From Escarpia spicata (taxonomy: Eukaryota; Annelida; Polychaeta; Sabellida; Siboglinidae), in NCBI GenBank assembly GCA_963995525.1, contig OZ023206.1:41284969-41348968 (forward strand): a stretch of 64,000 bases of DNA. The letters are read 5' to 3'. A program made the position numbers and the translations under genes. The notes below the pieces were generated by a model. It did not search any database, had not been told where the DNA came from, and worked only from the letters and a program-made list of their open reading frames with translations. Positions within the stretch are counted from its first letter, which is position 1; the number at the start of each line of letters is the position of its first letter. Positions 11,641-24,612 of the stretch are shown here, piece by piece.

Positions 11641-14158
11641 ATGGAGCTACAGTGTTGTGTGTATATCTACAAAGTACTGTATGTGTGTGCTCCATATGAT
11701 CAGATAATGAATGGAGCTACAGTGTTGTGTGTATATCTACAAAGTACTGTATGTGTGTGCTCCATATGATCAGATAATGAATGGAGCTACAGTGTTGTGT
11801 GTATATCTACAAAGTACTGTATGTGTGTCCTCCATATGATCAGATAATGAATGGAGCTACAGTGTTGTGTGTATATCTACAAAGTACTGTATGTGTGTGC
11901 TCCATATGGTCAGATAATGAATGGAGCTACAGTGTTGTGTGTATATCTTCAAAGTACTGTATGTGTGTGCTCCATATGATCAGATAATGAATGGAGCCAC
12001 AGTGTTGTGTGTATATCTTCAAAGTACTGTATGTGTGTGCTCCATATGATCAGATAATGAATGGAGCTACAGTGTTGTGTGTATATCTACAAAGTACTGT
12101 ATGTGTGTGCTCCATATGGTCAGATAATGAATGGAGCTACAGTGTTGTGTGTATATCTTCAAAGTACTGTATGTGTGTGCTCCATATGATCAGATAATGA
12201 ATGGAGCCACAGTGTTGTGTGTATATCTTCAAAGTACTGTATGTGTGTGCTCCATATGATCAGATAATGAATGGAGCCACAGTGTTGTGTGTATATCTAC
12301 AAAGTACTGTATGTGTGTGCTCCATATGATCAGATAATGAATGGAGCTACAGTGTTGTGTGTATATCTACAAAGTACTGTATGTGTGTGCTCCATATGAT
12401 CAGATAATGATTGGAGCTACAGTGTTGTGTGTATATCTACAAAGTACTGTATGTGTGTGCTCCATATGATCAGATAATGAATGGAGCTACAGTGTTGTGT
12501 GTATATCTACAAAGTACTGTATGTGTGTGCTCCATATGATCAGATAATGATTGGAGCTACAGTGTTGTGTGTATATCTACAAAGTACTGTATGTGTGTGC
12601 TCCATATGATCAGATAATGAATGGAGCCACAGTGTTGTGTGTATATCTTCAAAGTACTGTATGTGTGTGCTCCATATGATCAGATAATGAATGGAGCCAC
12701 AGTGTTGTGTGTATATCTACAAAGTACTGTATGTGTGTGCTCCATATGATCATATAATGAATGGAGCCACAGTGTTGTGTGTATATCTACAAAGTACTGT
12801 ATGTGTGTGCTCCATATGATCAGATAATGAATGGAGCCACAGTGTTGTGTGTATATCTACAAAGTACTGTATGTGTGTGCTCCATATGATCAGATAATGA
12901 ATGGAGCTACAGTGTTGTGTGTATATCTACAAAGTACTGTATTTGTGTGCTCCATATGATCAGATAATGAATGGAGCCACAGTGTTGTGTGTATATCTAC
13001 AAAGTACTGTATGTGTGTGCTCCATATGATCAGATAATGAATGGAGCCACAGTGTTGTGTGTATATCTACAAAGTACTGTATGTGTGTGCTCCATAATGG
13101 TCAGATAATGAATGGAGCTACAGTGTTGTGTGTATATCTTCAAAGTACTGTATGTGTGTGCTCCATATGATCAGATAATGAATGGAGCCACAGTGTTGTG
13201 TGTATATCTTCAAAGTACTGTATGTGTGTGCTCCATATGATCAGATGATGAATGGAGCCACAGTGTTGTGTGTATATCTTCAAAGTACTGTATGTGTGTG
13301 CTCCATATGATCATATAATGAATGGAGCTACAGTGTTGCGTGTATATCTTCAAAGTACTGTATGTGTGTGCTCCATATGGTCAGATAATGAATGGAGCTA
13401 CAGTGTTGTGTGTATATCTTCAAAGTACTGTATGTGTGTCCTCCATATGATCAGATAATGAATGGAGCTACAGTGTTGCGTGTATATATTCAAAGTACTT
13501 TATGTGTGTGCTCCATATGGTCAGATAATGAATGGAGCTAGTGTTGTGTGTATATTATCTTCAAAGATGTATGTGTGTGCTCCATATGGTCAGATAATGA
13601 ATGGAGCCACAGTGTTGTGTGTATATCTTCAAAGTACTGTATGTGTGTCCTCCATATGATCAGATAATGAATGGAGCTACAGTGTTGTGTGTATATCTAC
13701 AAAGTACTGTATGTGTGTCCTCCATATGATCAGATAATGAATGGAGCTACAGTGTTGCGTGTATATCTTCAAAGTACTGTATGTGTGTGCTCCATATGGT
13801 CAGATAATGAATGGAGCTACAGTGTTGTGTGTATATCTACAAAGTACTGTATGTGTGTCCTCCATATGATCAGATAATGAATGGAGCTACAGTGTTGCGT
13901 GTACATCTTCAAAGTACTCTATGTGTGTGCTCCATATGGTCAGATAATGAATGGAGCTACAGTGTTGTGTGTATATCTACAAAGTACTGTATGTGTGTCC
14001 TCCATATGATCAGATAATGAATGGAGCTACAGTGTTGCGTGTATATCTTCAAAGTACTGTATGTGTGTGCTCCATATGGTCAGATAATGAATGGAGCTAC
14101 AGTGTTGTGTGTATATCTTCAAAGTACTGTATGTGTGTGCTCCATATGAACAGATTAT
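11641..14158. repeat. 70-bp satellite array A, ~36 units
   Basis: The unit starts atggagctacagtgttgtgt and ends catatgatcagataatga. Units differ at a handful of sites (ctac/cttc, gctac/gccac, gtgctcc/gtcctcc, gatcag/ggtcag). Toward the right end (about 13600-14090) two variants alternate to give a 140-bp higher-order repeat. A few units near 13090 and 13540 carry small indels. Short 68-codon open frames recur every 140 or 210 bp and only mirror the array. Confidence 0.95.
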
Positions 14159-14294
14159 GTGTGCAAATTCGGGAAGTGTTATATACTGTAAAACTACAGT
14201 TTTTCGAAGATGTGCTCACTGGTATTCTTTAAGTATATGTTCTACGTGTAATATAGCCGCTCCTAGCATGCTATATACATACGTAACCTATGTA

Positions 14295-14375
14295 TTACGG
14301 GCGGATCCCGTTGACTTCGGATTTCTCCGGTGCTGGTCGGATCAGAGAATAAACGACGGCCATGTTTCGTTCAGT
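14295..14375 (-). CDS. Candidate terminal exon of the secreted-protein gene
   Basis: On the minus strand an acceptor (ccatttatcag) is followed by 26 in-frame codons and a stop, ending in PAPEKSEVNGIRP. Entry phase 0 matches the phase-0 donor of the exon at 14727-15217. The polypyrimidine tract is weak and no AATAAA follows closely, so this is a proposal only. Confidence 0.35.
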   Translation of the reverse strand, partial: TERNMAVVYSLIRPAPEKSEVNGIRP

Positions 14376-14726
14376 CTGATAAATGGTGTGTTTCATTTAA
14401 TAGCAGCAATCATACACTACGGTCATAGTTTGATTTGTGGAAATAAACAATTGACAATTTCTTTACAAAGTAGAATAGTACCTAACGACCAGATAAACGT
14501 TTGAAAATATTGATTATTGACAAGTCATCCTATTCGAATTTCTGCTAATCGTTAAACTATACCGATAAATGAAACGTATGAGAGATGATATTGGTTACCG
14601 CTTTATATATTACATTTCTCTAATTAAACATCGAGTTGATCATGTTGTTTGTCAAATACCTGACATCATCTAGTTTTTTCATTTAGATTAAACATACCGC
14701 GTACCATATGATGACGTCTGACTTAC

Positions 14727-15217
14727 CGTAAGTTCACCGGAAGCGCGAATGTTGCGTTTGCCAAGGTCTGATCGAAAGACTCGATTTAACCAACTTTTGA
14801 ATCGCTGTCCTTCATCGGGACTCTCGGTACTAACATTTGTCTTCAACTGCGCCGTTTCACCCATGACTTTACTGATTAAAGCTCGTAGTTTGTCCAGCCT
14901 TTTGATCGTATTCACGTGTCGCTTGCTGACATTGGCAAAGAAACGGACTCCGGTGTTTGATTCATCTTTGGGTACGTTTCCCTTGATGTCAGGGAGTGGA
15001 AGGTAGGTGTCTACAGATCCGAACAGTTTGGTTGGATTAGTACAATCGATGGAGAATAGACTCTGCCAGAGTGGCTCGTCAGGCGGATGTGGGTCTTTGT
15101 GACGGATCTGGTTCAGGTAGCGAAAGACAGCGGTAGGGTACTCGTTGTCAACCACTGATGCCTGTAGTACTGCGACTACCATCAGCATCATCACTGAATA
15201 TACCAATGCCGTCATTT
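14727..15217 (-). CDS. Secreted precursor, main coding exon (unrecognised protein)
   Basis: The exon begins after a ttttgttgcag acceptor with aaATG. I take this ATG (15213-15215) as the start because the acceptor lies two bases before it. The first ~20 residues form a hydrophobic signal peptide (MTALVYSVMMLMVVAVLQAS). About 140 residues follow, with only one cysteine (SIDCTN), several dibasic sites, and an SDLGKRNIRA segment near residue 150 that would suit prohormone cleavage and C-terminal amidation. The exon ends at a GTAAGT donor (rc of 14721-14726) in phase 0 after 163 codons. Base composition is clearly higher in GC than the flanking DNA. I do not recognise the family. A secreted peptide precursor or small extracellular protein is an inference from the signal peptide and cleavage-like sites. 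Confidence 0.75.
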
Positions 15218-15367
15218 CTGCAACAAAAGACACATATAGATTAGTACACAAAAGAAACAGTTCTACTTGATCAGTGGTCCATTGTGAGCAACACATACGC
15301 CATTGTGACAAAAGTGAGGACAATTCAATCCAACTTCAAAGAAAATAACTCGCACAATTGAACTAAC

Positions 15368-15411
15368 CTGTAAGGATATGTTCTTTCTTCGGCGATTCTC
15401 TGCACACCTAT
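15368..15411 (-). other. Non-coding first exon of the secreted-protein gene
   Basis: Ends on a GTTAGT donor (rc of 15362-15367) and lies about 30 bp downstream of the TATA box. It is separated by an intron of about 150 bp from the exon carrying the start codon. The 5' end is estimated from TATA spacing. Confidence 0.5.
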
Positions 15412-15430
15412 TCTGCAAATATATGTCAAG

Positions 15431-15442
15431 TCCTTTATATAC
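15431..15442 (-). promoter_or_regulatory. TATA box of the secreted-protein gene
   Basis: The minus strand reads gtatataaagga, a near-perfect TATA element, at the right distance from the proposed 44-base leader exon. TATA-driven promoters suit tissue-restricted, highly expressed genes. Confidence 0.6.
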
Positions 15443-15479
15443 TGCTTGATTTGAGGAGAAAATGTGTAACACATATTTC

Positions 15480-18400
15480 ACTCGGATCCGTATTGTCCAA
15501 ATATGTTGAATTAATTGGTTTTGGTGTAGCTGAACCAGAGATCCAATTAATTAATTGTGACAGGAATGATATTAATTAAGACGAGATTATCCTGAAGTAA
15601 TTTAAATGTGACTGGTATGTTATGGTATCCTTCCAATCAATAATTTCATTCCGGCAATCCCAGGTAATTAGCATTTCATGGAAGTATACAGCTGAACAAT
15701 AGCGACACTGAATGCATAAGTTTCTTACTAACACCTTGGTTCTCAGATTATTAATGTCACATTATATTAATGAACGATAATGGGCAACTTTGTCAGTTTA
15801 CAAACCTGAAGAAACAGCAATGATCTGGAGAAATCACTAAAGGATATAAAGGGTAAACTGCAGTAATAGATAATACAAAGCAGGGGTGGATATCGGAGTG
15901 AACGGCATAAAGAAGTGGAGAGAACGTCCTATTAACGGAGGACGTGTTGATGTGGTAATTGGAAACAAAAGGGTTTGTCAAGGTCAAAGTAAAAAGCTTT
16001 TATACAAACAAGTCAAGCGAATAATCAGAGGTGTCAACCCAGACTATCTGTTACCAGTAAGATCTGGATCAGATATCATTGAGATAAACATAAAATCATT
16101 GCGAATTTAGCGCAAAACACACACCTAAAACAGTACAAAACAAGTAAAGTGACTGTGCACAAGATACACAGGTTTTATCACGTTGGCCTACATATGCATC
16201 ATATTATGTAACATTGGCTCTTCATATTCGTGCGTAAGCATCATTTTTTATTCAATTGTACTCTATAAAGTTGTGCAACATACCAAGTTATCGTACTCGA
16301 TAATATTCCTTATTATAAGTGTCTGACGTAACGTAATGATGTATATTGATATAATGATGTAATGTAATTATGTATATTGATATTGCCCCTTGTGGATGCC
16401 CCAACTGCAATCCCTTTCCGAAAAGCTAAGTTGTTTGTTTTATATATATATATATTAATAATATGCGGACTGAACATTTACTGACTAAGTGCTATAAAAT
16501 GCTAACAACGCACAGACAACGAGTCTACAGTGTTATTGAAAATGTGAAAAGATCAGTCGGTTATAAAACCGCAGCTTCGAAAGTTCTTGCCCTACGAAAC
16601 AATGGTGGAACAGCTTGATAATGTGCGTGGTCTTCAACCACTTGCTCTTAACTTAAACTTAAAGGACTTCGCGATAGCACTGTCCGTCGCGTCCGGGCAT
16701 AGTCGCTGCTACAGTTCGGTGAAATGGTCGGCGACGGCTGCTGGGAGGTTGTGCTCCGCCACAGTATATACGAACATCACCTCAGATTTCGTGGTCGAAT
16801 CAGGAGTGACCGCCCTCCCCTTGAAAAAGTCATCGGTGCGTGTTGTCGCGCAGACTTGATATGCTCGCGAACATCATGTACGCCCGACGCCGCGACCTTT
16901 ACGTCGTGCAAACACACTGTGCCCCAGGCGTGATGATCGCTAAACTTCGACTTTAAAGGTGACATGAACAGGTTGAAATAAATGTTATCGTAAATAGAAT
17001 ATATATATGAAATAAGATAATCATGTAGTCTAAAAAAATTATAGTTTTAATAAAATCACGCAAATGTGAATGCTTCCTTACACAGCGCCGTGAGTGTGAC
17101 GTCATGTGTCATAGAAGCTGGCGGCTGATCGAAGTTGGCCATGTTATTCAGCGGTTGTCGCACTGTTGCCTTCGATTATTGACGACCAGTCATTGTATAT
17201 TGGATGATAGCTATGGAAATGCTTCGGCGAAGAGTTGCTTGTTTTCGATCGAATGCCAAAGACAAGAAATTAGTGGATTGTAAACAGATAAATCGACTGA
17301 ATTTGATAACCATTTCATTGCCATCGATATCGCAACTTGGAAGTTGGACTCGCATCTGCTACGCCTTTGTCAGTGTGATCATGTTGACAGTAGTTGTTTA
17401 GTGAAGGATACAGCAGTTTGTGAATTCGAATAATACAAGTACAGGTGACATTACCCATCATCCTGACTATTGTCAAGAGAACCACTAAAAGAGACGAAGT
17501 TTGACGTCCCCAAAACAACGAAGAGGGCTGCGAAGGCGAAGCAACTTGGTTTTGAGCGTCCAGTAGCAATGCCAATGCTTAATTCCGTGACACCTTTGTA
17601 CAGTGTCGTTTTTTCTTCCGTCTGACTCCTTCGGTGATTGTCTATGTTGAACTGGCAGCTACCATTCTTAATAAACCTGGTTGGCATATCATCATTCAGT
17701 GTAAAAGTGTTATGGAAATATACCTTTGACTATATTCACTGCATCGATCATCATAATTACATAAATAACAAGGTGCAATTAAACTATCAAATAATATTAA
17801 GATAAATTAATTTTAATTATGTATTTCTTGACTGATTCATAGTACGGTAAGGGATACTTATTTCAATTCAACAACAAGTATTATGTAGTATACCTCTGTG
17901 TGCTCAGATTTTAGTAATACCACAAAATAGATAAGGTTATCTGTTTTATTATACTGATGTATAGTTGGTTTGTATTTCAGTATTGCTATTGCCGACAAAT
18001 CAAAGGATGAGGAAACACTATCGTCTTCAACTCTTACACGTGAACCCTTTCACATTCTCCATTGTGCATAGAATTCTATGCATCAGATAGTGCTGAATAG
18101 GAATTTGGAAACACTTGCTGTGAGAGAGCAGTCGAGCATACATGATTATGTATCAACAAGAAAATGAAATGGAAATTGACAACATGCCTAATAATATTGC
18201 ATGCTTCATTGGACTGCAATAATACAAAATTTAGTTTTTTTCTCAATACTGTAGCTTAAGCTCATTCGTTAGAAACATATCACATTTACTAAATAGTATA
18301 CAATACTACTGACAATCATGAATACATAACTGTTCTCCTGTGATGATATATACCCTACATCTAATTTTGAAAGAAACACATTTACAATAAAAATATACTG

Positions 18401-19590
18401 TCAAACAAAATATAGCCACTGATGGAAGTAACTGAAATCTCTGAATCACTCAATGACATTGACAGCGACAGTGTCAGTGAAATCACTGAATCAGTGAATG
18501 GCTGGCTTGCACAATTCTGTTAGTTGCGAGCATCATATTAATACTATTACAATATGATACAGCTGTACGTATAGACGCTGTAGTTGACGTTGAAAATAAT
18601 CCGTGTGATTCTGTATAATGTAATGAATGTAGGGCCTACTGTTCGTTTCCAATAAAAGCTAAACTCGATGTTCGGTCCGTGAATCTGAAAGTGTCGTTTG
18701 TCACCGGCGACAACGACAGTCAAAATGTTCCTTTTTACATCGTCGTCATCATCGTACATGTCATAAACTTTCCTGAGTGACGTCTATTGCCAATGGTTCA
18801 TCGCTATATGCTGCAGCAATCCTACAAGTCTTCACATTTGCAACACAACTCTCCAAATCCGAATCACATGAATCTTACGCCGTGTCTTCCAATGTTTCCA
18901 GTTATGAGACAGATTAAGGCTATGGCACATATTACGTCACAGTACTTTTCCAAGCGCCAATCATGCACACTATTTCATTCGGGATTTCATTCGGAAATCG
19001 GTCAGGCTGATTTTTACTTATTTAAACTGCGTGTATATACTTTGCTTGATACATCATCATCCAAATCATTTATCGCGTCTGTTACTTGACATGGTTATTG
19101 GTTATTATGCCGTCGAATAGCTGGACCCATTCTGGCTGGAATACAGCCGGATATTGTTTCCACTTCTTTGCATGTGGAGCATCCATACCACTTGGAACAT
19201 GACCACTTACATCCAGTGGAATGTAAGTGGTCAGGTTCCAAGAAATTAGAAGTAAGCGAGACGCCTTACGGTGTTTCAACACGCCGCCACCAAAACTAGT
19301 AATCGTCAAGTACGCTGCGGGGAGCGAGATGCGAAGCACGATGCACGTGTGCCAACGGTGCCGTCTATGAGTCGCATTTAAGTAATAGATATGTTGGTGA
19401 TGGATAGCGTAGCAACAAGTTGGTAGAAATTCGGGGTTGCTCAGTCGTTGCAAACAGGTGTCAATTAAACAGAATCAAGTTTTTCATGGTGTGTCTGTCC
19501 GCAAGATCTGCATGAACTGAAGGCCAATCGGGCTTAAAGTAGAGTCGCCCAGACGTATTCCCGCATAACAGGGAAGGGCAGCGTTAGTTG
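15480..19590. other. AT-rich stretch without a convincing gene
   Basis: Several open frames of 60-125 codons occur (for example 15886-16110 plus, 16587-16859 plus, 19082-19453 minus). None shows a known domain, good splice context or a second supporting exon. The region 16930-17200 has a CRE-like tgacgtcatg (17098-17107) and a composition reminiscent of repeats. I assign nothing. Confidence 0.4.
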
Positions 19591-21890
19591 AGCCATTTTT
19601 AGTCCTTTGGCCGAAGATCCAAGGGACTATTGCCATCACTCTGCGTCCGCCTTCCGCCGTCCGCCGTTAGCTGCCGTATCTCAGAAACCGTTCAGCAACT
19701 TTTTCTCTAATTTTGCATAGACATATCTTAAGGCACTGCCAGTATGCATGAGAAATCTGTATTTGATTGAATCATTTTAAGGGCTCCCTAGGGCCTCCAA
19801 GGACCCCAAAACTGGTAAAAATGTAACATTTGGCCTATTTTTTCAAAAATTGTTCAGCAACTTTTTTTATAATTTTGCATAGATGTATCTTAGGGAGCTG
19901 CCACTATATACAAGAAATCTGTATTTGAGTGAATCATTCTAAGGGCACCTAAGGGGCCCCCAAAATGCAAAAGTTTTGTTTTATCTAGTGATGTGGTTTT
20001 GAGAAGGGCCCTTGAGACCACCCCCAATAGTAGATTTTGTTTAATGTGCCACAAAGTCAACACTGTGACTAAACTTTGCAGCCTAGTGCTACTGTTCCAT
20101 TGAGACCTTGACTAATCTTTAATTGGTCACAGTGCCCAGGCAGAGTAGACACACTTGACTCCTGTTAGACTGAACAGTTGCCTAACACTTTTTATCTTCA
20201 AAACTATTGATTTTATATAATTGCAAGCTGTGTTTATTTTGATGTTCATTTAATTATTATAAAATGGTGTGACTGTGGTGTCTATTGGTTAAAGATGTAT
20301 TGTCTGTAGAAACCTGTAGGTGACAAACATAGAAAATTAATATTCTGTCACCTGTAGGTGACAGACATAGAAAATTAATATTCTGGACAACTATAGAGTG
20401 AAATGTCGTACACTTTATTGATATCAAATGCATTCTACTGTTCTGTTTACGCTTGCCATGCCTTGATTAGACATGGTACTGTGTAAATCAATTGTATCAA
20501 TATAGACTAATAATTACAGATTCACAATATAGTTGACAACTGAACCAACCAAATGTCCACCATTAGAAGAGTTGACATAGTTCCGGTATACACAAGCAAG
20601 AAATCTGTATTTGATTGAATCATTCTAGTGTCATCAGCATATAGTAGAACATACATTTTCTACATCATCATCATCTAGGTTGTTGTAAATTTCACCAGCT
20701 GCCATGTCAAGTCTGTTATAATTGTGACTAACAGTGTTCAAAATGATTCAGGTAAATAGCAAATACCAAAGGACACAAGTTTTCTCCTTGTCATACCTAT
20801 ACATCACATGAGAAGAAGGCTGACACAGCCTGGCCTTGAATTTTTTTATATGTTGTATACAACTTTTAACACAATACCATTAATACCGCATGAAATTATC
20901 TTAGACCACAGGGAGGACGGTCTACTAAATCAAATGCTTTCTTATAATCGATGAAGGCACAATAAAGCCTTTTGCGTCGAGACAAATACAATTCAACCAA
21001 TACCCCTATTTGAACACTGCCTGTTATTCACCTATTACATTCGCTTTGTTTAGGTATGTGGTCAGTCTGGTGTTCTGAACAATCACTAATGATTAATGAA
21101 CACTTGTGCAGAATGTCACCCACTTGGCAGGTTTAATTGATCTATTCAGTAATGAGGACACTGCTTAGGCCTCACTCTGGACACTGTCACTCACAGTGTT
21201 GTGTATTGTCTTAGTTGGTGCATTGAGCTAATCTACTTGACCATGAATCAGGGGTGGCTCTGGTTGTGTATTACACCCAGCTGTGGAGCTAAGATTCTCT
21301 GCCTGCTATTGTTTGATGGAATCTGTGACTAATGTGTAATTGGTCACTGGCAGTAGCTTGTGTCAACAGACAGCATTAAGCCACTAGACCCCTGTTAAAC
21401 TGGACAGTTGCCTGTAGGTTTTAAACTGTGTCAAACAGTGAGTCTACCTTTTGCTCTCAAATAATCTGTCCTCTTAGTTTTACACATGAAGACATAATCT
21501 GGCATAACTTGATAAGTCTTTGTAGCAGCACATTTGTACTTCCAGTGTATCATTGCAACATAACATACATAGTACATACTGTGTGCCACATTTGAATGTT
21601 GTGCATGAAATATTTCCATGCAATCCATTTGCAAATAAAATGTAAAACTTCAACAGCCGTTTTCTTTATTTTCACTTTTTGATCTCTACCAGGTTCAATG
21701 CTCCATAACTTTGCCAATTTTTGTAGCAGTCATATTTTTTGAAACCATGTAAAGCACCCTACCAAATCTTTACAAGGATATAAGAAAACAATGTTACAAT
21801 TTTTCCGACTTATCACTCATTTGGTCAGCCGGGGTCACATATAGACGTATTGTCCAAAGGACTTCAGGGCCACTTGGCCCATTTTTCATT
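19590..21890. repeat. Composite interspersed repeat with nested LINE fragment
   Basis: Starts with cattttTAGTCCTTTGGCCgaag and ends with gtccaaaggacttcagggccacttggcccattttt, partly complementary ends. The left part has two diverged ~150-bp direct repeats (about 19675-19805 and 19845-19975, core gttcagcaacttttt...aatctgtatttga). A ~100-bp segment near 20098-20190 recurs at 21325-21420 (ttaattggtcac...gttgcct). A 41-bp tandem pair lies at 20310-20395. It looks like an old repeat family split by a later insertion. Confidence 0.55.
20625..21000 (-). pseudogene. LINE reverse-transcriptase fragment (reverse strand)
   Basis: The minus strand encodes CAFIDYKKAFDLVD (RT motif A), then LWSKIISCGINGIVLKVVYN, a degraded QGE-type motif, AAGEIYNNLDDDD, and LLYADDT (20627-20646), the catalytic YADD box. 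The frame is interrupted and both ends are missing. The motif set is that of non-LTR retrotransposon RTs. Confidence 0.75.
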
Positions 21891-22024
21891 ATCACTATTT
21901 TTAATGTCTACAACAATATAATATAGTATTGTGTCAAAAGTGTGTTTACTCACATAAACTGAGATTTTCTCTAGGTATTTTGTTACAAATCAAATGTGTT
22001 TAACATAAATAGATAATTTGATGT

Positions 22025-22190
22025 ACAGGTAATTCGAACAGGTTGGTCAAGTCGCTCACCTACCACATTGTGTGAGGTAAGTTGAGCCAAACGAGCCTCT
22101 AAGGGCAAGTGCTTTAGTTTACGTAGACTTTCTAGTAAAACTTCACATAACTCGGCCAACACAATTACGATGCCTACCAAATATGCACAC
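22025..22190 (-). CDS. Candidate internal exon, unrecognised
   Basis: The minus-strand frame reads VIVLAELCEVLLESLRKLKH then LPLEARLAQLTSHNVVG, a regular amphipathic pattern typical of coding helices. A TAG acceptor-like site lies in front and a strong AG/GTGAGC donor (near 22074) follows NVV. Both would give phase 1. No neighbouring exon was found, and it may belong to a decayed transposon. Confidence 0.35.
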
Positions 22191-22294
22191 AAGCGTCGCT
22201 GACAAGTTAATATACGTAATTATTACAAGTAAATTCACATAATTAAGATACAATTAAAAGCCCATTGCAACCACAATGTAACTAACTATAGAAG

Positions 22295-22355
22295 TATATA
22301 TATATATAGGGCCTATATATATATCTATACTATATATATATATATATATATATAG
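22295..22355. repeat. AT-rich palindromic microsatellite
   Basis: (TA)n arms around gggcctatatatatatctatac, able to form a cruciform. Imperfect. Confidence 0.8.
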
Positions 22356-22589
22356 TATTGCTACCTTTAATGGCGTTATGATGGGCACTTATGTCGAATC
22401 CGGATCCACCTCGATTTAGCTTTTGTAACTTGAGTTTTGATATATCAGTGCTTTAGATCTATTATTCAACATTGTCCCAGACATATATTTGTAGGCCTAC
22501 ATTTAAGAATAATGCCTCTTAGTGCACTTTTGAGGCTTAAGTAGCGCCCCGGTTTGCATCAACATACGCTGTTATATTGCTCATTATAT

Positions 22590-24612
22590 ACACATATGTA
22601 TCTGACCACTTCCCAGTATTCCCAGATAATAATTGCAAATTAGCCAATTATTCTAAATATATAACAGACAGAAACTTTTCGAAGGCAAACATTGATCAAT
22701 TTTAATTTAATAACATGCAGAACATTGATTAGGAAATTATAACATCTATAAATAATTGTCAAACAGCCTACTCAATATTTTATAAATTACTACTTCGAGA
22801 ATATAATGATTGCTTTCCATTAAAAACAGTCAAGCTTAATTACAAGAATAAGAAACCGTGACTAACTAATGGTTTAAAAAACTCAATAAAAGAGAAGAAT
22901 AGACTATATATTAAATATATAAGACAAAATACAATATATAATGAAACTAAATATAAAGTTTACAAAAGTAAATTGAATGGCTTACTACGGAAATTTGAAC
23001 GTGAACATTATGCAACTCTCTTTGAAGAAAATAAACATAACCTTAAAAAGTCTTGGTCCCTATTAAAAGAAATAATAAACAAGAAACATGAAACCATAAC
23101 ACAGACAAAATTCATTATTAACAAAGTTGAAACATCAGACAAAAACATATAAGTGAAAGTTTTAATAATTTCTATATAAATTATGGTTCTAACCTAGCAA
23201 AAAACATACCACAGAACCAAACAGATCCTATGTCGTACATCAAAAACAGTAATATGAAAACAATATATCTTAAACCGGTAACTGAAAATGAGGTATCAGT
23301 AATATTAAACTCTCTCAAAGCATCGTCTCCTGGATGGGATGACAATTCCTGTAAAGTAATAAAACAAACGTATAATAGTTTTATTAAACCATTGACGTAC
23401 TTATATAACTTATCTATAAATATTGGAATATTCCCAGATGAATTAAAAATAGCAAAGGTAATACCTATTTACAAAGCCAAAGAAAAAACGTATTGATTAA
23501 CTACTGGCCAATTTCAATATTACCTACTTTTTCTAAAATATTGGAAAGACTAATGTATAACAGATTGTCAAATTTTATTAATAAGCATAATATTTTGTAT
23601 AAATATCAGTTTCGTTTTCGAAAAAATCACTCTACTAACATGGCACTTATAACCATTGTAGACAAAATATCAGAAGCTTTACAAAACAAACAATTTGTGC
23701 TAGGGGTGTTGTAGATCTATCTAAAGCATTCGATACAGTTAACCATGACATACTGTGTCAGAAACTCCAATGTTATGGTATCCGTGGCTTAGCCAATGAT
23801 TGGGTTAAAAGTTATATATTTAATAGAATATGTGTATTACAATAACACTAGCTCCATGAAACAAACTATTACTTGTGATGTACCGCAAGGTTCCATCCGG
23901 GGGCCATTGCTTTTTCTGTTATATATCGATGATATTGCTAATGTCTCAGATATTTTTTTCTCCAAATTATTTGTTGATGACACTAGTCTGTTTATAAATG
24001 CTGACCATTTGGATGATATAACTAACAAAAAAACAAAACCTATCTTGAAATTACTAAATGTATTAACTGTCAGACAATTGTATGTATAGTCAATACAAAT
24101 ATTTATGTATAAATACAAGATGGGTCTTTTACCAGCAGTCTTTGAAAATATGTTTACATTTAATCAAGATGTCCATAATTATAACACAAGACAATCTGCA
24201 CAAATTTATATACCCAAGGCTACTTTAGAAATAAGACTTCGTGCTATAAGAAATAAGGGTGCTATTATTTGGAATCATTTCAGCACAATACTTACGTTTA
24301 CGACTTACTCAATAATTAGTTACATATGTATACTTAAGCAATTAATTTTACACAACGTCAATGGTATGTTAATTTATAACATAATTTTTTCCAGTCACGA
24401 TTATCATTATATATTCTACAACTGCACGCTGTTTTTGTTTTCAATATAATGATATTTACATTGAAATATACCAAAGGGAGTATAACATTATGTAATGTTC
24501 TTCCCTTTTTGTGCTCAGTATATTATTATATAGGATTTGTCTTAATTTGATTTGTAAGCCTATTGTATGTATTGTAATGGGTTACAATAAATTTGATTTG
24601 ATTTGATTTTAC
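22590..24612 (+). mobile_element. Dead LINE of CR1/Jockey type, 5' truncated
   Basis: Begins with the last endonuclease motif (SDHFPVF, about 22608) and a linker with a TGG-to-TGA change (KKP*LTNGLKNSIKEKN). RT then follows in broken frames: NSLKASSPGWDD, NYWPISILPTFSKILERL, YKYQFRFRKNHST, a frameshifted [27 protein letters not shown] and FVDDTSLF (FADD mutated to FVDD). About 100 codons after motif C are missing before the C-terminal block YKMGLLPAVFENMFTFNQ and HNYNTRQSA. It ends in a TTTGA repeat tail (24589-24612), the 3' end of a retrotransposed copy. Several stops, frameshifts and an internal deletion show it is inactive. Confidence 0.85.

Noticed and set aside
11641..14158. CRISPR-like array
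   Set aside because: Units are contiguous 70-bp tandem copies without unique spacers, in an animal genome.
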